From contig OZ244249.1 of the NCBI GenBank assembly GCA_965217135.1, positions 1,054,001 to 1,118,000 of the forward strand: DNA of 64,000 nt, written 5' to 3'. Made by a program: the position numbers and the translations under genes. The notes under the pieces were generated by a model. That model did no database searches. It was not told the DNA's origin and saw nothing but the letters and a program-made list of their open reading frames with translations. Positions 41,067-50,411 of this stretch are shown here, piece by piece; position 1 is the stretch's first letter, and every line of letters begins with the position of its first letter. This DNA comes from HXMU1420-2 sp017643305. Its GTDB lineage: Bacteria > Pseudomonadota > Alphaproteobacteria > Rhodobacterales > Rhodobacteraceae.

Positions 41067-42616
41067 CTGGAATGAACGGCGCAGAAAGCCTTGTGCGCAC
41101 GATGCTGGCCTCAGATGTGGACGTCTGCTTTACCAATCCCGGCACGTCGGAGATGCATTTCGTGGCCGCACTGGACCATGTGCCCGGCATGCGGTCAGTG
41201 CTGGCTCTGTTCGAAGGCGTGGCGACGGGGGCGGCCGATGGTTATTGGCGTATGGCGCGCAAGCCGGCCTCCACCCTGCTGCACCTTGGGCCGGGGCTGG
41301 CCAACGGGTTGTCCAACCTGCACAACGCGAAAAAGGCTGGCTCGGGCATCCTGAACATTGTTGGCGAACATGCCCTGCCGCATCTGGAACTGGATGCGCC
41401 GCTGGCCTCTGACATCGAAGGCATCGCGCGGCCCGTATCGCATTGGGTTGAAACCTCCACCTCTGCCACGGATGTGGGCGCCGACGCCGCCCGTGCGATT
41501 CAGGCCGCCTCCACCGCGCCGGGACAGGTCGCCACGTTGATCCTGCCGGGCGACACCGCGTGGACCGATGGCGGCGTGGTCGCAGACCCGCTGGCCGCCC
41601 CCACGCCGCAAGCCGTAGACGCAGCGATGATGGATGCCGCCGCAGCTGCGCTGGACGGATCCGAAAGCCTGCTGCTGCTCGGCAGCTCGGCGCTGACCGA
41701 AGACAACTTGATGCGCGCGGCCCGCGTCGCGGCCAAGACCGGCTGCGGCCTGCTCTGCGAATGGTCCAACGCCCGGATGGAACGCGGGGCTGGGCGCGTG
41801 GGTATCGACAAGGTGCCCTATCCCATTGACCAGGCACTGGAAAAACTGGGTTGCTATAAGCGGATCGTGCTGGTGGGCGCACGTGAACCTATTGGGTTCT
41901 TTGCCTATCCCGGCAAACCTGCGCGCCTGACCCGCCCGGACGTTTCCTTTGTGCACCTCGCGGGGGCCGACGCTGATCTCGATGCTGCACTCGACGGGTT
42001 GGAACACGCCACCGGGGCCGCATCCACTGCGCCCGTGGGCATCTATGACCGCTCTGAAGCGCCGGACCCGACCGGGCCACTGAACCCCGACAGCATCGCC
42101 GCCGCACTGACCGCATCACTGCCGGAAAATGCCATTGTAGTGGATGAATCCGTCACCACCGGGCGCAGCTTTTTCCCAACCACCTTCCGGGCCGCGCCGA
42201 TCACCTGGCTTAACAATTGCGGCGGCTCCATCGGTTACGGCATGCCATGCGCCATCGGCGCGGCGGTGGCCTGTCCCGACCGCAAGGTTGCCGCCCTGAT
42301 CGGGGATGGCAGCGCCATGTACACTGTGCAGGCGCTGTGGACGATGGCCCGCGAACAGCTGGACATCACCACGGTGATCTTCGCCAACCACAGCTATCGC
42401 ATCCTGCGCGGCGAACTGACGAATGTTGGCGTGCAAAATCCTGGTCCGCGCGCGGTGGATATGCTGTCGCTGGATCGCCCGCGTCTGGGATGGACCGAAA
42501 TGGCCCGATCTATGGGCGTCGCCGCCACCCGGGTCGAAACCGCCGAAGACCTGACGCGCGCCATGCGCGCCGGGTTCGAAGAAAACGGCCCTTCGCTGAT
42601 CGAAGTCGCGCTCTAA
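41063..42616 (+). CDS. TPP-dependent enzyme, acetolactate synthase large-subunit homologue
   Basis: 517 residues. Pyrimidine-binding domain with the catalytic Glu51 (LFEGVATGAADGY) and C-terminal TPP-binding motif GDGSAMYTVQAL ending in ANHSY. It is shorter than true IlvB/IlvG (~560-590) and fits the group called IlvX-like. No small regulatory subunit is nearby, so branched-chain amino-acid synthesis is unlikely. It may be a 2-oxo acid decarboxylase or carboligase acting with the upstream ligase (inference). Followed 15 bases later by an M20 peptidase gene. Confidence 0.85.
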   Translation: MTGMNGAESLVRTMLASDVDVCFTNPGTSEMHFVAALDHVPGMRSVLALFEGVATGAADGYWRMARKPASTLLHLGPGLANGLSNLHNAKKAGSGILNIVGEHALPHLELDAPLASDIEGIARPVSHWVETSTSATDVGADAARAIQAASTAPGQVATLILPGDTAWTDGGVVADPLAAPTPQAVDAAMMDAAAAALDGSESLLLLGSSALTEDNLMRAARVAAKTGCGLLCEWSNARMERGAGRVGIDKVPYPIDQALEKLGCYKRIVLVGAREPIGFFAYPGKPARLTRPDVSFVHLAGADADLDAALDGLEHATGAASTAPVGIYDRSEAPDPTGPLNPDSIAAALTASLPENAIVVDESVTTGRSFFPTTFRAAPITWLNNCGGSIGYGMPCAIGAAVACPDRKVAALIGDGSAMYTVQALWTMAREQLDITTVIFANHSYRILRGELTNVGVQNPGPRAVDMLSLDRPRLGWTEMARSMGVAATRVETAEDLTRAMRAGFEENGPSLIEVAL

Positions 42617-42631
42617 TCGCAGGAGGCAGAT

Positions 42632-43999
42632 ATGACCTGGCAAGCCTATCTCGACACCCATCAGGACCGGTTTGTTTCGGAACTGCTGGATTTTGTTCGC
42701 ATCCCGTCAGTTTCTGCCTCGGCGGATTACGTCGATGACGTCCGCCGCGCAGGCGAATGGGTGGTTCAGCGCATCACCGCGGCGGGCATGGAAAACGTGC
42801 GTCTTATGGAAACCGGTGGGCACCCGGTGGTCTATGCAGACTGGCTGCATGCAGGTGCTGGCAAGCCCACGGTGCTGATCTATGGCCATTTTGATGTACA
42901 GCCAGCTGAACCATTCGACCTGTGGGACAGCCCGCCTTTTGAGCCCGAAGTGCGGCAAGGCTGTGTCTGGGGCCGGGGCGCATCCGACGACAAGGGCGGT
43001 ATGCTGATCCCGATCCTGTCGCTGGAGGCGCTCCTGCAAACCGATGGTCGCCTGCCTGTGAACGTGAAACTGATCTTTGAAGGGCAGGAAGAAATCGGTT
43101 CCCCCGAACTGCCCGCCTTTGTTGCCGCAAACCGGGACCTTCTGAGCTGCGACATGATCTTTTCCGCCGATGGCCTGCAATGGGGCGTGGATGAGCCGAT
43201 GCTCATCAACGGGCTCAAGGGGCTGGTTGGGGCCGAAATCTCGCTTCAAGGCGCGCAGTCAGACCAGCATTCCGGCCTGCATGGCGGCGGCATCGCCAAC
43301 CCGCTCATGGCCATCAGTCAGCTTCTGGCCAGCATGAAATCCCCCGATGGGCAAATCCTGATCGATGGGTTTTATAACGATGTGCTGGATCTCGAGCCCG
43401 AAGACCGCGCCGCCATCGCCCGCATTCCTTTCGACGAAGCCGACTATCTTGCCGAAACCGGCGCGCCTGCGGCGGTCGGTGAACCCGGGTTCAGCACCCG
43501 CGAACGGCTCTGGGCTCGACCCACGCTGGACGTAAATGGTCTCTGGGGCGGTTACCAGGGGCTGGGCACCAAGACAGTGCTGCCCGCTGCGGCCAGCGCC
43601 AAGGTCACCTGCCGCCTTGTTGCCAACCAGAACCCTGACCGCATCTTCGACCTGATCCGCGCCCATGTGGAGGCCAACCTGCCCAAAGGTGTCACGGCCG
43701 AGGTCACCCGCCTGCAAGGCAGCGCTGATCCTTTCCTGATGCCCACCGGGCATAACGCCTCCAAGGTTGCGGGCAATGTCCTGCGCGACGTGTATGACCG
43801 TGAACCCTACGAAACCCGGCTAGGTGGGTCGATCCCGGTGATGACCGTGTTCCTCAAGGAACTGGGCGTTCACGGTGTTATGTTCGGATTCAGCATCGGT
43901 GATGAAAACCTGCACGCCCCGAATGAATTCTTCCGGCTCATCAATTTCGAACGTGGGCAGAAGGCCTATTGCCGTCTGCTCGAAGAACTGGGCCGCTGA
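42632..43999 (+). CDS. M20-family dipeptidase/amidohydrolase
   Basis: 455 residues. Metal-binding motifs YGHFDVQPAEP, WGRGASDDKGGM, EGQEEIGSPEL and FSADGLQWG follow the M20 dipeptidase order (His, Asp, Glu, Asp). The dimerisation lid lies at ~190-320. It hydrolyses a dipeptide or N-acyl amino acid with two zinc ions. GGAGG ribosome site. As the third gene after a ligase and TPP enzyme it may release the acid that the ligase activates (inference). No signal peptide. Confidence 0.9.
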   Translation: MTWQAYLDTHQDRFVSELLDFVRIPSVSASADYVDDVRRAGEWVVQRITAAGMENVRLMETGGHPVVYADWLHAGAGKPTVLIYGHFDVQPAEPFDLWDSPPFEPEVRQGCVWGRGASDDKGGMLIPILSLEALLQTDGRLPVNVKLIFEGQEEIGSPELPAFVAANRDLLSCDMIFSADGLQWGVDEPMLINGLKGLVGAEISLQGAQSDQHSGLHGGGIANPLMAISQLLASMKSPDGQILIDGFYNDVLDLEPEDRAAIARIPFDEADYLAETGAPAAVGEPGFSTRERLWARPTLDVNGLWGGYQGLGTKTVLPAAASAKVTCRLVANQNPDRIFDLIRAHVEANLPKGVTAEVTRLQGSADPFLMPTGHNASKVAGNVLRDVYDREPYETRLGGSIPVMTVFLKELGVHGVMFGFSIGDENLHAPNEFFRLINFERGQKAYCRLLEELGR

Positions 44000-44082
44000 A
44001 ACAAGACAAATGCTCTATGAACCTGAAACCTTGAAAAGGTCTGGTCCGAGGTGTTGGGCTGAATGTCAGTTTGTCCCGAGGC

Positions 44083-44832
44083 TCAGTTCAGATACCGGCT
44101 GACCGTGAACAGAGCCGCCTGGCTTTTGGTTCCGTCGATCTCGAATTTCGGGCCAACGGGCACGGCGCCCAGCCCCAACCGTCGCAGCCATCGCGAAAAC
44201 ACATAGGGGACGATCCCGATGACCTGCGTGGCATTCTGATCCCGCGCCACACGGGCCATGGCTGCCATCAGCCGCCGCTGTACCTCCCCGCGACGTTCTG
44301 AAGACACGGTTTCCGAAATAAACAGGCGGGAGGCTTCCCAGATGCGATCTCCCACGGGGGCCTCAAAAAACAGCACGTCTCGCGGAATACTGTCCAACAG
44401 CCCCAATTGCGCGTCTCGCAGCATGTAGGAATGCATGCCGATTTGTGCGGTCGTCGGGGTCAGGCGCACACCCGCCATAACTTCACCGAATTCATGCAAA
44501 ACGGCCCAGCGGCACAGCGGCGTGTCGTACTGGTCGAATTCCATGCCATCCGTTTGTGGCAGGTCCCAGCCCAGTTTATCGATGAAAACGGCATGTCGTG
44601 CCTTCAGATAACGCACGAGAAGATCGCCATGCTGGTTCATGTTGCTGAAAGACAAGGTTGTGATCTTGATCGTGCTCTTGGCCAAATCAATCGGGCGTCC
44701 GCCATCCGGTAGGAGGCGAGGTTCAGCCGCCACGTGGCGCACCGAATGTCCATCCGCGGGTGCGGGTGGCTCCAGCTCCGGAAAAATGGTCCAAGCTGGC
44801 GCCCTTTCACCGGGCGCCTTCGATTGTTTCAT
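44083..44832 (-). CDS. LuxI-family acyl-homoserine-lactone synthase
   Basis: 249 residues. All LuxI invariant positions have their usual spacing: Arg79, Phe83, Trp89, Asp100, Asp103, an Arg at 123 (AGVRLTPT), and Glu166/Arg169 (WEASRLF). The sequence MEFDQYDTPLCRW is typical of roseobacter enzymes. It makes N-acyl-homoserine lactone from SAM and an acyl-ACP. It has an unusual ~60-residue N-terminal extension rich in Pro and acidic residues; a start at Leu50 (TTG) or Met65 is possible. No luxR gene is adjacent; a sensor kinase lies upstream in the same direction. Confidence 0.82.
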   Translation of the reverse strand: MKQSKAPGERAPAWTIFPELEPPAPADGHSVRHVAAEPRLLPDGGRPIDLAKSTIKITTLSFSNMNQHGDLLVRYLKARHAVFIDKLGWDLPQTDGMEFDQYDTPLCRWAVLHEFGEVMAGVRLTPTTAQIGMHSYMLRDAQLGLLDSIPRDVLFFEAPVGDRIWEASRLFISETVSSERRGEVQRRLMAAMARVARDQNATQVIGIVPYVFSRWLRRLGLGAVPVGPKFEIDGTKSQAALFTVSRYLN

Positions 44833-44846
44833 ACCTGCTCTCGGCG

Positions 44847-44862
44847 TTAACCTTTTTTTAAC
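44847..44862. promoter_or_regulatory. CtrA-type binding site before the LuxI-family gene
   Basis: TTAACCTTTTTTTAAC fits TTAA-N7-TTAAC exactly. A further half-site (rc TTAACCGT) lies at 44861-44868. The site is 15-30 bases upstream of the annotated ATG (44832), close for an activator unless translation starts further in; it could also repress. Confidence 0.5.
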
Positions 44863-45027
44863 GGTTAATGCCTATGCGGTTCTGCTCGTCCAGATTTTTT
44901 CGGAATTTCGCCACATTCTGGCCACGGAATTCTTGGTGCGTGGGAAATTTGGCAACACATGATCCTCGATCGTGACTCAAAAACTGTGCGTTGACGCAAC
45001 GTTAGGTCCAAATTTGCGGCAGTTAAT

Positions 45028-46410
45028 TCACAAGTCCAGATCCGGAACGTCGAGCAGGTCCAGCTCCACGAAGAATGTGGTGCCTTCGCCAAGCGAGCTG
45101 ATGTAGTCGATCACGCCGCCATGCTGTTCGACGATCTGCTTGGAAATATTCATGCCCAGACCGGTGCCTCCGGCGCGCCTTTGGTCTGACCCGTCAATCT
45201 GCATGAACTGGGCAAACACCTTGTCGTGCGCACCTTCCGGAATACCGATGCCGTTGTCCTCTATATAGATGCGGGCCTTCCCACCCAGCGCGCGGAACCC
45301 GACTTTTACACGGCCCCCGTCTCTCGAGAATTTCAGCGCGTTGGAGATGATATTTCCCAACACTTGCATCAGGCGCCCTTCATCACCATTGATGAACACG
45401 TCGGTGATGTCCGGCAGATCGCTGACCAGTTCCAGCCCCAGGCTATCGGCAAAGCCATGATTGGCGTCCACCGCGTCCTGCACCAGTCGACCCAGTTCCA
45501 GCGGGCGGAAGTTATACACCATCTCACCGGCTTCGAATTTCTGTAGGTCCAGAATGTCGTTGATCAGATCGGCCAGCCGCGCGCTGTTCTTGGTGGCAAT
45601 CTCGGCAATCGGGGCCATCTTTTCCGGCACAGGGCCCAGCGCGCCGGACATGATCAGATCCAGCGAACCTTTGATCGACGTCAGCGGCGTGCGCAGTTCG
45701 TGGCTGACGGTCGATACGAATTCTGATTTCAGCTTGTACGCTTCAAGCGCCTTGATGTGTTCGGTCTGCAAGACCTCCAGCTGTTTCAGCCGGTCCCGGT
45801 ACATTTTCAGAAATACGAAGGAACAATCGATGATGAAGTACATCACAAAGGCCACCGTCCAGACATGTAGCCAAGGTTCTGACTTCAGTGGCGGGTTGTA
45901 CCGCCAGATATCGATGGAGGCGATGAACAGGAACGTCGCCCCGTAGATCGTCAGCCGTAGGATCAACGCAGGAACCAGTTGATGGTTGTTCATCGCTGCA
46001 AACAGCGCGGCGGCAAACAGGAAGAACATGGGGGTAAAGTGCCCTGTACTGCCTTGTTGCAGTGCCACGACAATTACGAATAAGGAAATGCCCAGCGCGC
46101 TAAGCGCAGTGTTGGCCATCACCGTCGCCAGGAACCGTCGCGCGGTTTTGGTGTCATTGCCCTGCCAGGCCTCCAGCCGGCGGGCCAGCGACAGGTCCAG
46201 CAGCTCGGTCATCAAAACGGCAGCATAGCAAATCAGCGCTGCTGTAGAACTGTAATAGGCCGCAGCCAGCATCGTGGCGGCAAAGAAAATGGCTTGGCGT
46301 TGCCAGATCAGGTTGTTGATGCAATTCGTATAATCCTCCAACTGGCGCTTCAGCCTTACGCCGCTGAGCCAGCTTTCAGGATTAGACATTCCGTTTTCGA
46401 TGAGCGCCAT
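45028..46410 (-). CDS. Membrane sensor histidine kinase
   Basis: 460 residues. Five or six helices (~40-200) form an N-terminal membrane sensor of unknown type, then a coiled linker, the H-box SEFVSTVSHELRTPLTSIKG (His237), N-box NIISNALKFS, G-boxes DNGIGIPEG and GGTGLGMNISKQI. It phosphorylates a response regulator, most likely the one encoded upstream in the same direction at 46591-47727, from which it is separated by a terminator. It lies between this regulator and the LuxI-family gene. There is no receiver domain in the protein. Confidence 0.9.
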   Translation of the reverse strand: MALIENGMSNPESWLSGVRLKRQLEDYTNCINNLIWQRQAIFFAATMLAAAYYSSTAALICYAAVLMTELLDLSLARRLEAWQGNDTKTARRFLATVMANTALSALGISLFVIVVALQQGSTGHFTPMFFLFAAALFAAMNNHQLVPALILRLTIYGATFLFIASIDIWRYNPPLKSEPWLHVWTVAFVMYFIIDCSFVFLKMYRDRLKQLEVLQTEHIKALEAYKLKSEFVSTVSHELRTPLTSIKGSLDLIMSGALGPVPEKMAPIAEIATKNSARLADLINDILDLQKFEAGEMVYNFRPLELGRLVQDAVDANHGFADSLGLELVSDLPDITDVFINGDEGRLMQVLGNIISNALKFSRDGGRVKVGFRALGGKARIYIEDNGIGIPEGAHDKVFAQFMQIDGSDQRRAGGTGLGMNISKQIVEQHGGVIDYISSLGEGTTFFVELDLLDVPDLDL

Positions 46411-46540
46411 GGGGTAGTTTTCTTTAAACTGCTGCCTTTTGTTGGGGTCACCCTGTCAAGACACAGTGGTTTAAGTTCGTCGAAAATCAGGTCATCTGGG
46501 GGCAATTGTGGCGTGCGCGCGTCCGTGGCCGGGGCAAACA

Positions 46541-46570
46541 TGAAAAAGCCGGGCACATTTGACCCGGCTT
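46541..46570 (-). terminator. Terminator after the response regulator gene
   Basis: Stem AAGCCGGG / CCCGGCTT (8 bp, 46546-46553 with 46563-46570) followed on the minus strand by TTTTTCATG. It lies 20 bases beyond the stop of the 46591-47727 gene. Confidence 0.8.
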
Positions 46571-46590
46571 CCATCGGAATTGGAGCAAAC

Positions 46591-47727
46591 TCAGCGCTGG
46601 CCCAGTGACCGTTCTTCCTGCAAAAGCTGGTTCAGAACCGCCTGATACGCCTTGCGTTCGCACGTATCCTTGTCGTCCGGGCGAACCCGGTCGCGGAGCA
46701 TCCGTTTGGAGAAGGTCACAACCTCCTTGGCCGCCGTATCACGGGCTTCGACCGATTCGACCGCTTTGTTCAGTGCATAAAGCGCGCCAAACTTGGTCAG
46801 CGACCGTGTGCAGACTGCATCGCCAATTACCGCGCGCACCGTGTAATCGGTCTTACGGCGGGCCTGCAATGTGCCGATCAGCTGGTTCAGCTGCGTCGTG
46901 CTGGTTTGCGGCAGGATGTTTTGCTTGCCGTAGGTAATAACCAAGAAGATCCCGTTGCCGCGATAGGACAGCATCGAATCTTCGCTTTTGGTCAGCTTTG
47001 AAAGTGCGTGCGCGATGTCGTGCAGGCTGTCGCGGAAGTCGCTGGACGAAATGTCGGCATAAAGCTGGCGCCCGCCGTCTATCTTCACCGCTGTCACGAA
47101 GGAATTGAACCTATGTCCGCGGCTCAGCTGCATGACATAGTTTTCGAACTCGGTGAACCCCAGCGCGCGGTCGATCCCTTCAATGGTGATCGGATCCACA
47201 AAGCTGAACTGCAGGTTTGTATCCAGCTCTTCCTTCAGCTTGCGGGCAACCGCGATGCTGTCTGCCGCGCGGCTGTGTTCGTCGATCAGCTTGCGCGCGG
47301 TGCCCAGACGGCTGCGCAGCTCCAGCAGATCGAACGGCTTGGTCACATAGTCGGTCGCCCCGGCTACAAACGCCTGGTCGACGTATTTCTTTTCTGACAT
47401 TGCGGTCAGCATGATGATCGGTGAATACTTGTATTCGTGCCGCTGCCGCAGTTCCTGGCAAAGGGTGATCCCGTTCATCTGCGGCATCTGAATGTCCAGA
47501 AGGAAGCAGCCGAACGGTTTCTTCTGTGCATTGACCAGCTTTAGCGCATCTGCACCGCTGGACGCGATGGAAACGTCAAAATCGCCCAGCGCATTCAGTG
47601 CAGTTTTCAGCAATTCGAGGATGCTGAGTTCGTCGTCAACGATCAGAACGCGCATCTTCGCCGCTTTGCGCGACGCTGATGCGGATGATCCGCCGTTTTG
47701 GCCCGAGTGTTCGCCCGAGATCGACAT
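46591..47727 (-). CDS. Response regulator with degenerate GGDEF-like output domain
   Basis: 378 residues. Receiver domain ~25-145 with Asp31/Asp32, phospho-acceptor Asp78 (FLLDIQMPQM), Thr108 and Lys130 (TKPF). A helix links it to residues ~175-350, which have the outline of a GGDEF domain; the active-site position reads YRGNGIFLVI (257-261 GNGIF for GGDEF), so cyclase activity is not expected. It might bind c-di-GMP or GTP, or act by protein contact. A 24-residue Ser/Gly-rich N-terminus precedes the receiver; a start at Met25 is possible. Confidence 0.82.
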   Translation of the reverse strand: MSISGEHSGQNGGSSASASRKAAKMRVLIVDDELSILELLKTALNALGDFDVSIASSGADALKLVNAQKKPFGCFLLDIQMPQMNGITLCQELRQRHEYKYSPIIMLTAMSEKKYVDQAFVAGATDYVTKPFDLLELRSRLGTARKLIDEHSRAADSIAVARKLKEELDTNLQFSFVDPITIEGIDRALGFTEFENYVMQLSRGHRFNSFVTAVKIDGGRQLYADISSSDFRDSLHDIAHALSKLTKSEDSMLSYRGNGIFLVITYGKQNILPQTSTTQLNQLIGTLQARRKTDYTVRAVIGDAVCTRSLTKFGALYALNKAVESVEARDTAAKEVVTFSKRMLRDRVRPDDKDTCERKAYQAVLNQLLQEERSLGQR

Positions 47728-47959
47728 GTTTTGCTGCCCTTATCCGTTAGTTACCGAGTTTTCTAATTAGGCATTGTGCCGACAAAGGGGCAGATTGGTG
47801 ACGGACGATGGACAAATCCGCGCCAATACGGTGTCGCCAACCGTTAATTGACGCGAAACCGCATCAATCTGGAGGCCGCGCGGCGGGATAATCGCAGGCG
47901 CCTTGCGCCTTAGGATTGCCACGATTCCCAGTTCGGGGGCTGGTGAAACCGGTGGCGGT

Positions 47960-49183
47960 ATGCTTTGGATACGTCGGCACGGCTTAAGGACCGCCACATT
48001 GGACCCTCGTTATCTGACAGTTATCGGTGCTTGCCTGACCCAGTTCATGGTTATCGGCATCCTGTTTTCGTTCGGCTTGTTCTTCAAGGAATTGCAGGCA
48101 GAGTTTGGCTGGTCCCGCACTCTGCTGTCGGGGGCCAACGCGCTGGCTTTTTTCATGATGGGTGTTCTGGCCATGCTGGGCGGCAACCTGACCGATCGGT
48201 TTGGACCCCGCGTGGTCCTGGGCGTGTCCGGCGTGGGCTTTGGCATCGGGTACATGTTGCTGTCGCAGGTCAGTGCACCGTGGCAGATGTATCTGCTTTT
48301 CGGCACGCTGATCGGACTGGGGCTGGGCTTTCATGACGTGGTCACGCTGTCCACAATCGCGCGCTGGTTTGAAGCGCGCCGGGGCATCATGACCGCAATT
48401 GCCAAGGTCGGCACCGCGCTGGGCCAGATGAGCATTCCGCCTTTGACCGCTGTGCTGATCCTCGCCTTTGGCTGGAAAACAGCGATGATGTCGCTGGGCG
48501 TGGCGGCCGCCATCCTGCTGCTGATCGCGGCGTTGCTGATGCAACGCCCGCCTGCGCCGGTCGTCGCCCCCGGTCAACCGGTTGAGCCGGATGGCGGTTT
48601 TGCCCAGATCCGCCGGTCGCGGGTGTTCTGGACGCTTTGCGCCATTCAGTTTCTGTTTTTCCCGTCGCTGATGACCCTGCCGCTGCACCTGCCGGTCTAT
48701 GGTATGGATATGGGCATGACCCGCCCCCAGGCGGCCTTGATGCTGTCCGTCATCGGCGCGGCCAGCATTGCCGGGCGTCTTGCCGTGGGTGGGCTGGTGG
48801 ACAAGATTGGCGGCCGCAATGGCTATCTCCTTTGCTTCAGCGCGCTGATCATCGGCCTCATTGCCTTCCTGACCGTCAGCAACCTGACGCTGCTGATGGT
48901 GTTTGTTGGCATCTATGGCTTTGGCCATGGGGGGTTTTTCACCGTCGTGTCCCCGACCATCGCCGAATATTTTGGAATGCGGGCTCTGGGCGCGGCCTTT
49001 GGCACCGTACTGTTCTTTGGCACGCTCGGCGGCTCTGTCGGCCCCATCCTGGCCGGGCTCGCCTTTGATCTGTTCGGCAGTTACATGCCCGCGTTTGCCG
49101 TCCTGCTGGTCTTTGCGGGCCTCGGCATTGTGCTGGTAATGACCCTGTCGCGTCCCGGAAACCCGGCTTTATCTACCACTTGA
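47960..49183 (+). CDS. MFS transporter (monocarboxylate-type)
   Basis: 407 residues from ATG at 47960 (MLWIRRHGLRT); a TTG 57 bases upstream is an alternative start. Twelve helices; loop motif NLTDRFGPRVVLG between helices 2 and 3 and GGLVDKIGGRNGY between 8 and 9 mark the major facilitator superfamily. The early QFMVIGILFSFGLFFKELQ segment resembles the oxalate/monocarboxylate group. First gene of a unit with a CaiB transferase and a GST; it likely imports the acid that the transferase converts to a CoA ester (inference). Confidence 0.88.
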   Translation: MLWIRRHGLRTATLDPRYLTVIGACLTQFMVIGILFSFGLFFKELQAEFGWSRTLLSGANALAFFMMGVLAMLGGNLTDRFGPRVVLGVSGVGFGIGYMLLSQVSAPWQMYLLFGTLIGLGLGFHDVVTLSTIARWFEARRGIMTAIAKVGTALGQMSIPPLTAVLILAFGWKTAMMSLGVAAAILLLIAALLMQRPPAPVVAPGQPVEPDGGFAQIRRSRVFWTLCAIQFLFFPSLMTLPLHLPVYGMDMGMTRPQAALMLSVIGAASIAGRLAVGGLVDKIGGRNGYLLCFSALIIGLIAFLTVSNLTLLMVFVGIYGFGHGGFFTVVSPTIAEYFGMRALGAAFGTVLFFGTLGGSVGPILAGLAFDLFGSYMPAFAVLLVFAGLGIVLVMTLSRPGNPALSTT

Positions 49184-49196
49184 TCGGAGGCTGCAC

Positions 49197-50411
49197 ATGC
49201 CCGGACCATTAGACGGTTTTCGCATTGTCGATCTCACAACCATGATCTCCGGGCCGCTGGCCACCATGATCCTTGCTGACCAGGGCGCGGAGGTCATCAA
49301 GGTCGAACACCCCGCAGGCGGCGATCATACTCGGGAAGTCGCCGACCGGCGTGGCGGGTTTGCAGCTGCCTTCCTGAACAACAATCGCGGCAAGCGCTGT
49401 GTCACTCTCAACCTCAAGGACCCGCGTGGGGTGGAAGCGGCGTTGAAGCTTTGCGCCACCGCAGATGTCTTTGTGCAGAACTTCCGCCCCGGCGTGGCCG
49501 AGAGGATCGGCCTGGGCGAAGCCGCCGTACGTGCCGCGCGGCCCGACATCGTTTATGCCTCTATCGCAGGGTTCGGTTTCGAAGGCGACTGGGCCGGTAA
49601 ACCGGTCTATGACCCGCTGATCCAGGCGCTTTCCGGTCTGGCCTCCGTCCAGGGCGGATCGGATTTCGCCCGCCCGCGCCTGATCCGCACGATCCTGCCC
49701 GATAAGGTCACCGCCATCCAGGCCTCTCAGGCGATCACCGCCGCGCTGCTGGCGCGCGAAAGGTCGGGGCAGGGGACACACCTGCATCTCTCCATGCTCG
49801 ACACGGTGGTGCATTTCCTCTGGAGCTCGGACATGACCGGCTACACTTTTGTTGGTGATGAGATCATTGAGGAAGACACTGGCAAGGCGCAGAGCTTTGT
49901 TGAGCTGATCTACCAGACTGCCGATGGCTGGATGGCCGTTTCGGCCCATACCGACCGAACTTGGCGTGGGCTGTGCAACGCAGTCAATCGGTTCGACTGG
50001 CTGGAAGACGACCGTTTCAAAACCGCTGCCCTGCGTGAAATCAACAAACCCGCCCGGCTGGAACTGACACAGCAGGCACTGCTAGCTGACACCACCGCCA
50101 ACTGGATGCAACGGTTGCCTGCCCATGATGTACCCTGTGCGCCTGTGCTCGCGCGCAGGGAAATGTACCAGCACCCGCAGGTGCAGGCCAACGGCGTGGT
50201 GATCGAAACCGATCACCCGCAGGCGGGCCGCTTGCGGCAGGCCCGTTCACCCGCGCGGTTTTCCACCACGCCGCTCGATCCGCCCAAACCCGGCCGCCTG
50301 CTGGGCGCGGATACGCAGGACGTGCTGGCCGAGCTGGGCTACGACGCCCCCCAGATCGACCACTTGATCGCCGATGGCGTCGCCACCGGCCCGCAGGAGT
50401 TTTCCGAATGA
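49197..50411 (+). CDS. CaiB/BaiF family CoA-transferase
   Basis: 404 residues, the usual length of class III CoA transferases. Motifs: LDGFRIVDLTTMISGPLATM, GAEVIKVEHPAGGDHTR (Asp nucleophile region further on, ~165), NNRGKRCVTLNLKDPRG and VQNFRPGVAERIG. It transfers CoA between carboxylic acids. GGAGG ribosome site; the GST gene starts inside its stop codon. The acid substrate is unknown. Confidence 0.9.
   Translation: MPGPLDGFRIVDLTTMISGPLATMILADQGAEVIKVEHPAGGDHTREVADRRGGFAAAFLNNNRGKRCVTLNLKDPRGVEAALKLCATADVFVQNFRPGVAERIGLGEAAVRAARPDIVYASIAGFGFEGDWAGKPVYDPLIQALSGLASVQGGSDFARPRLIRTILPDKVTAIQASQAITAALLARERSGQGTHLHLSMLDTVVHFLWSSDMTGYTFVGDEIIEEDTGKAQSFVELIYQTADGWMAVSAHTDRTWRGLCNAVNRFDWLEDDRFKTAALREINKPARLELTQQALLADTTANWMQRLPAHDVPCAPVLARREMYQHPQVQANGVVIETDHPQAGRLRQARSPARFSTTPLDPPKPGRLLGADTQDVLAELGYDAPQIDHLIADGVATGPQEFSE

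Noticed and set aside
44853..44860. T-run as terminator after the sensor kinase gene
   Set aside because: On the coding (minus) strand it is an A-run and there is no GC stem; the TTAA spacing fits CtrA better.
39498..50411. Oxalate pathway (ligase, TPP decarboxylase, CoA-transferase, oxalate-type MFS)
   Set aside because: The genes lie in separate transcripts more than 6 kb apart, and the TPP enzyme looks like an acetolactate-synthase homologue rather than oxalyl-CoA decarboxylase.
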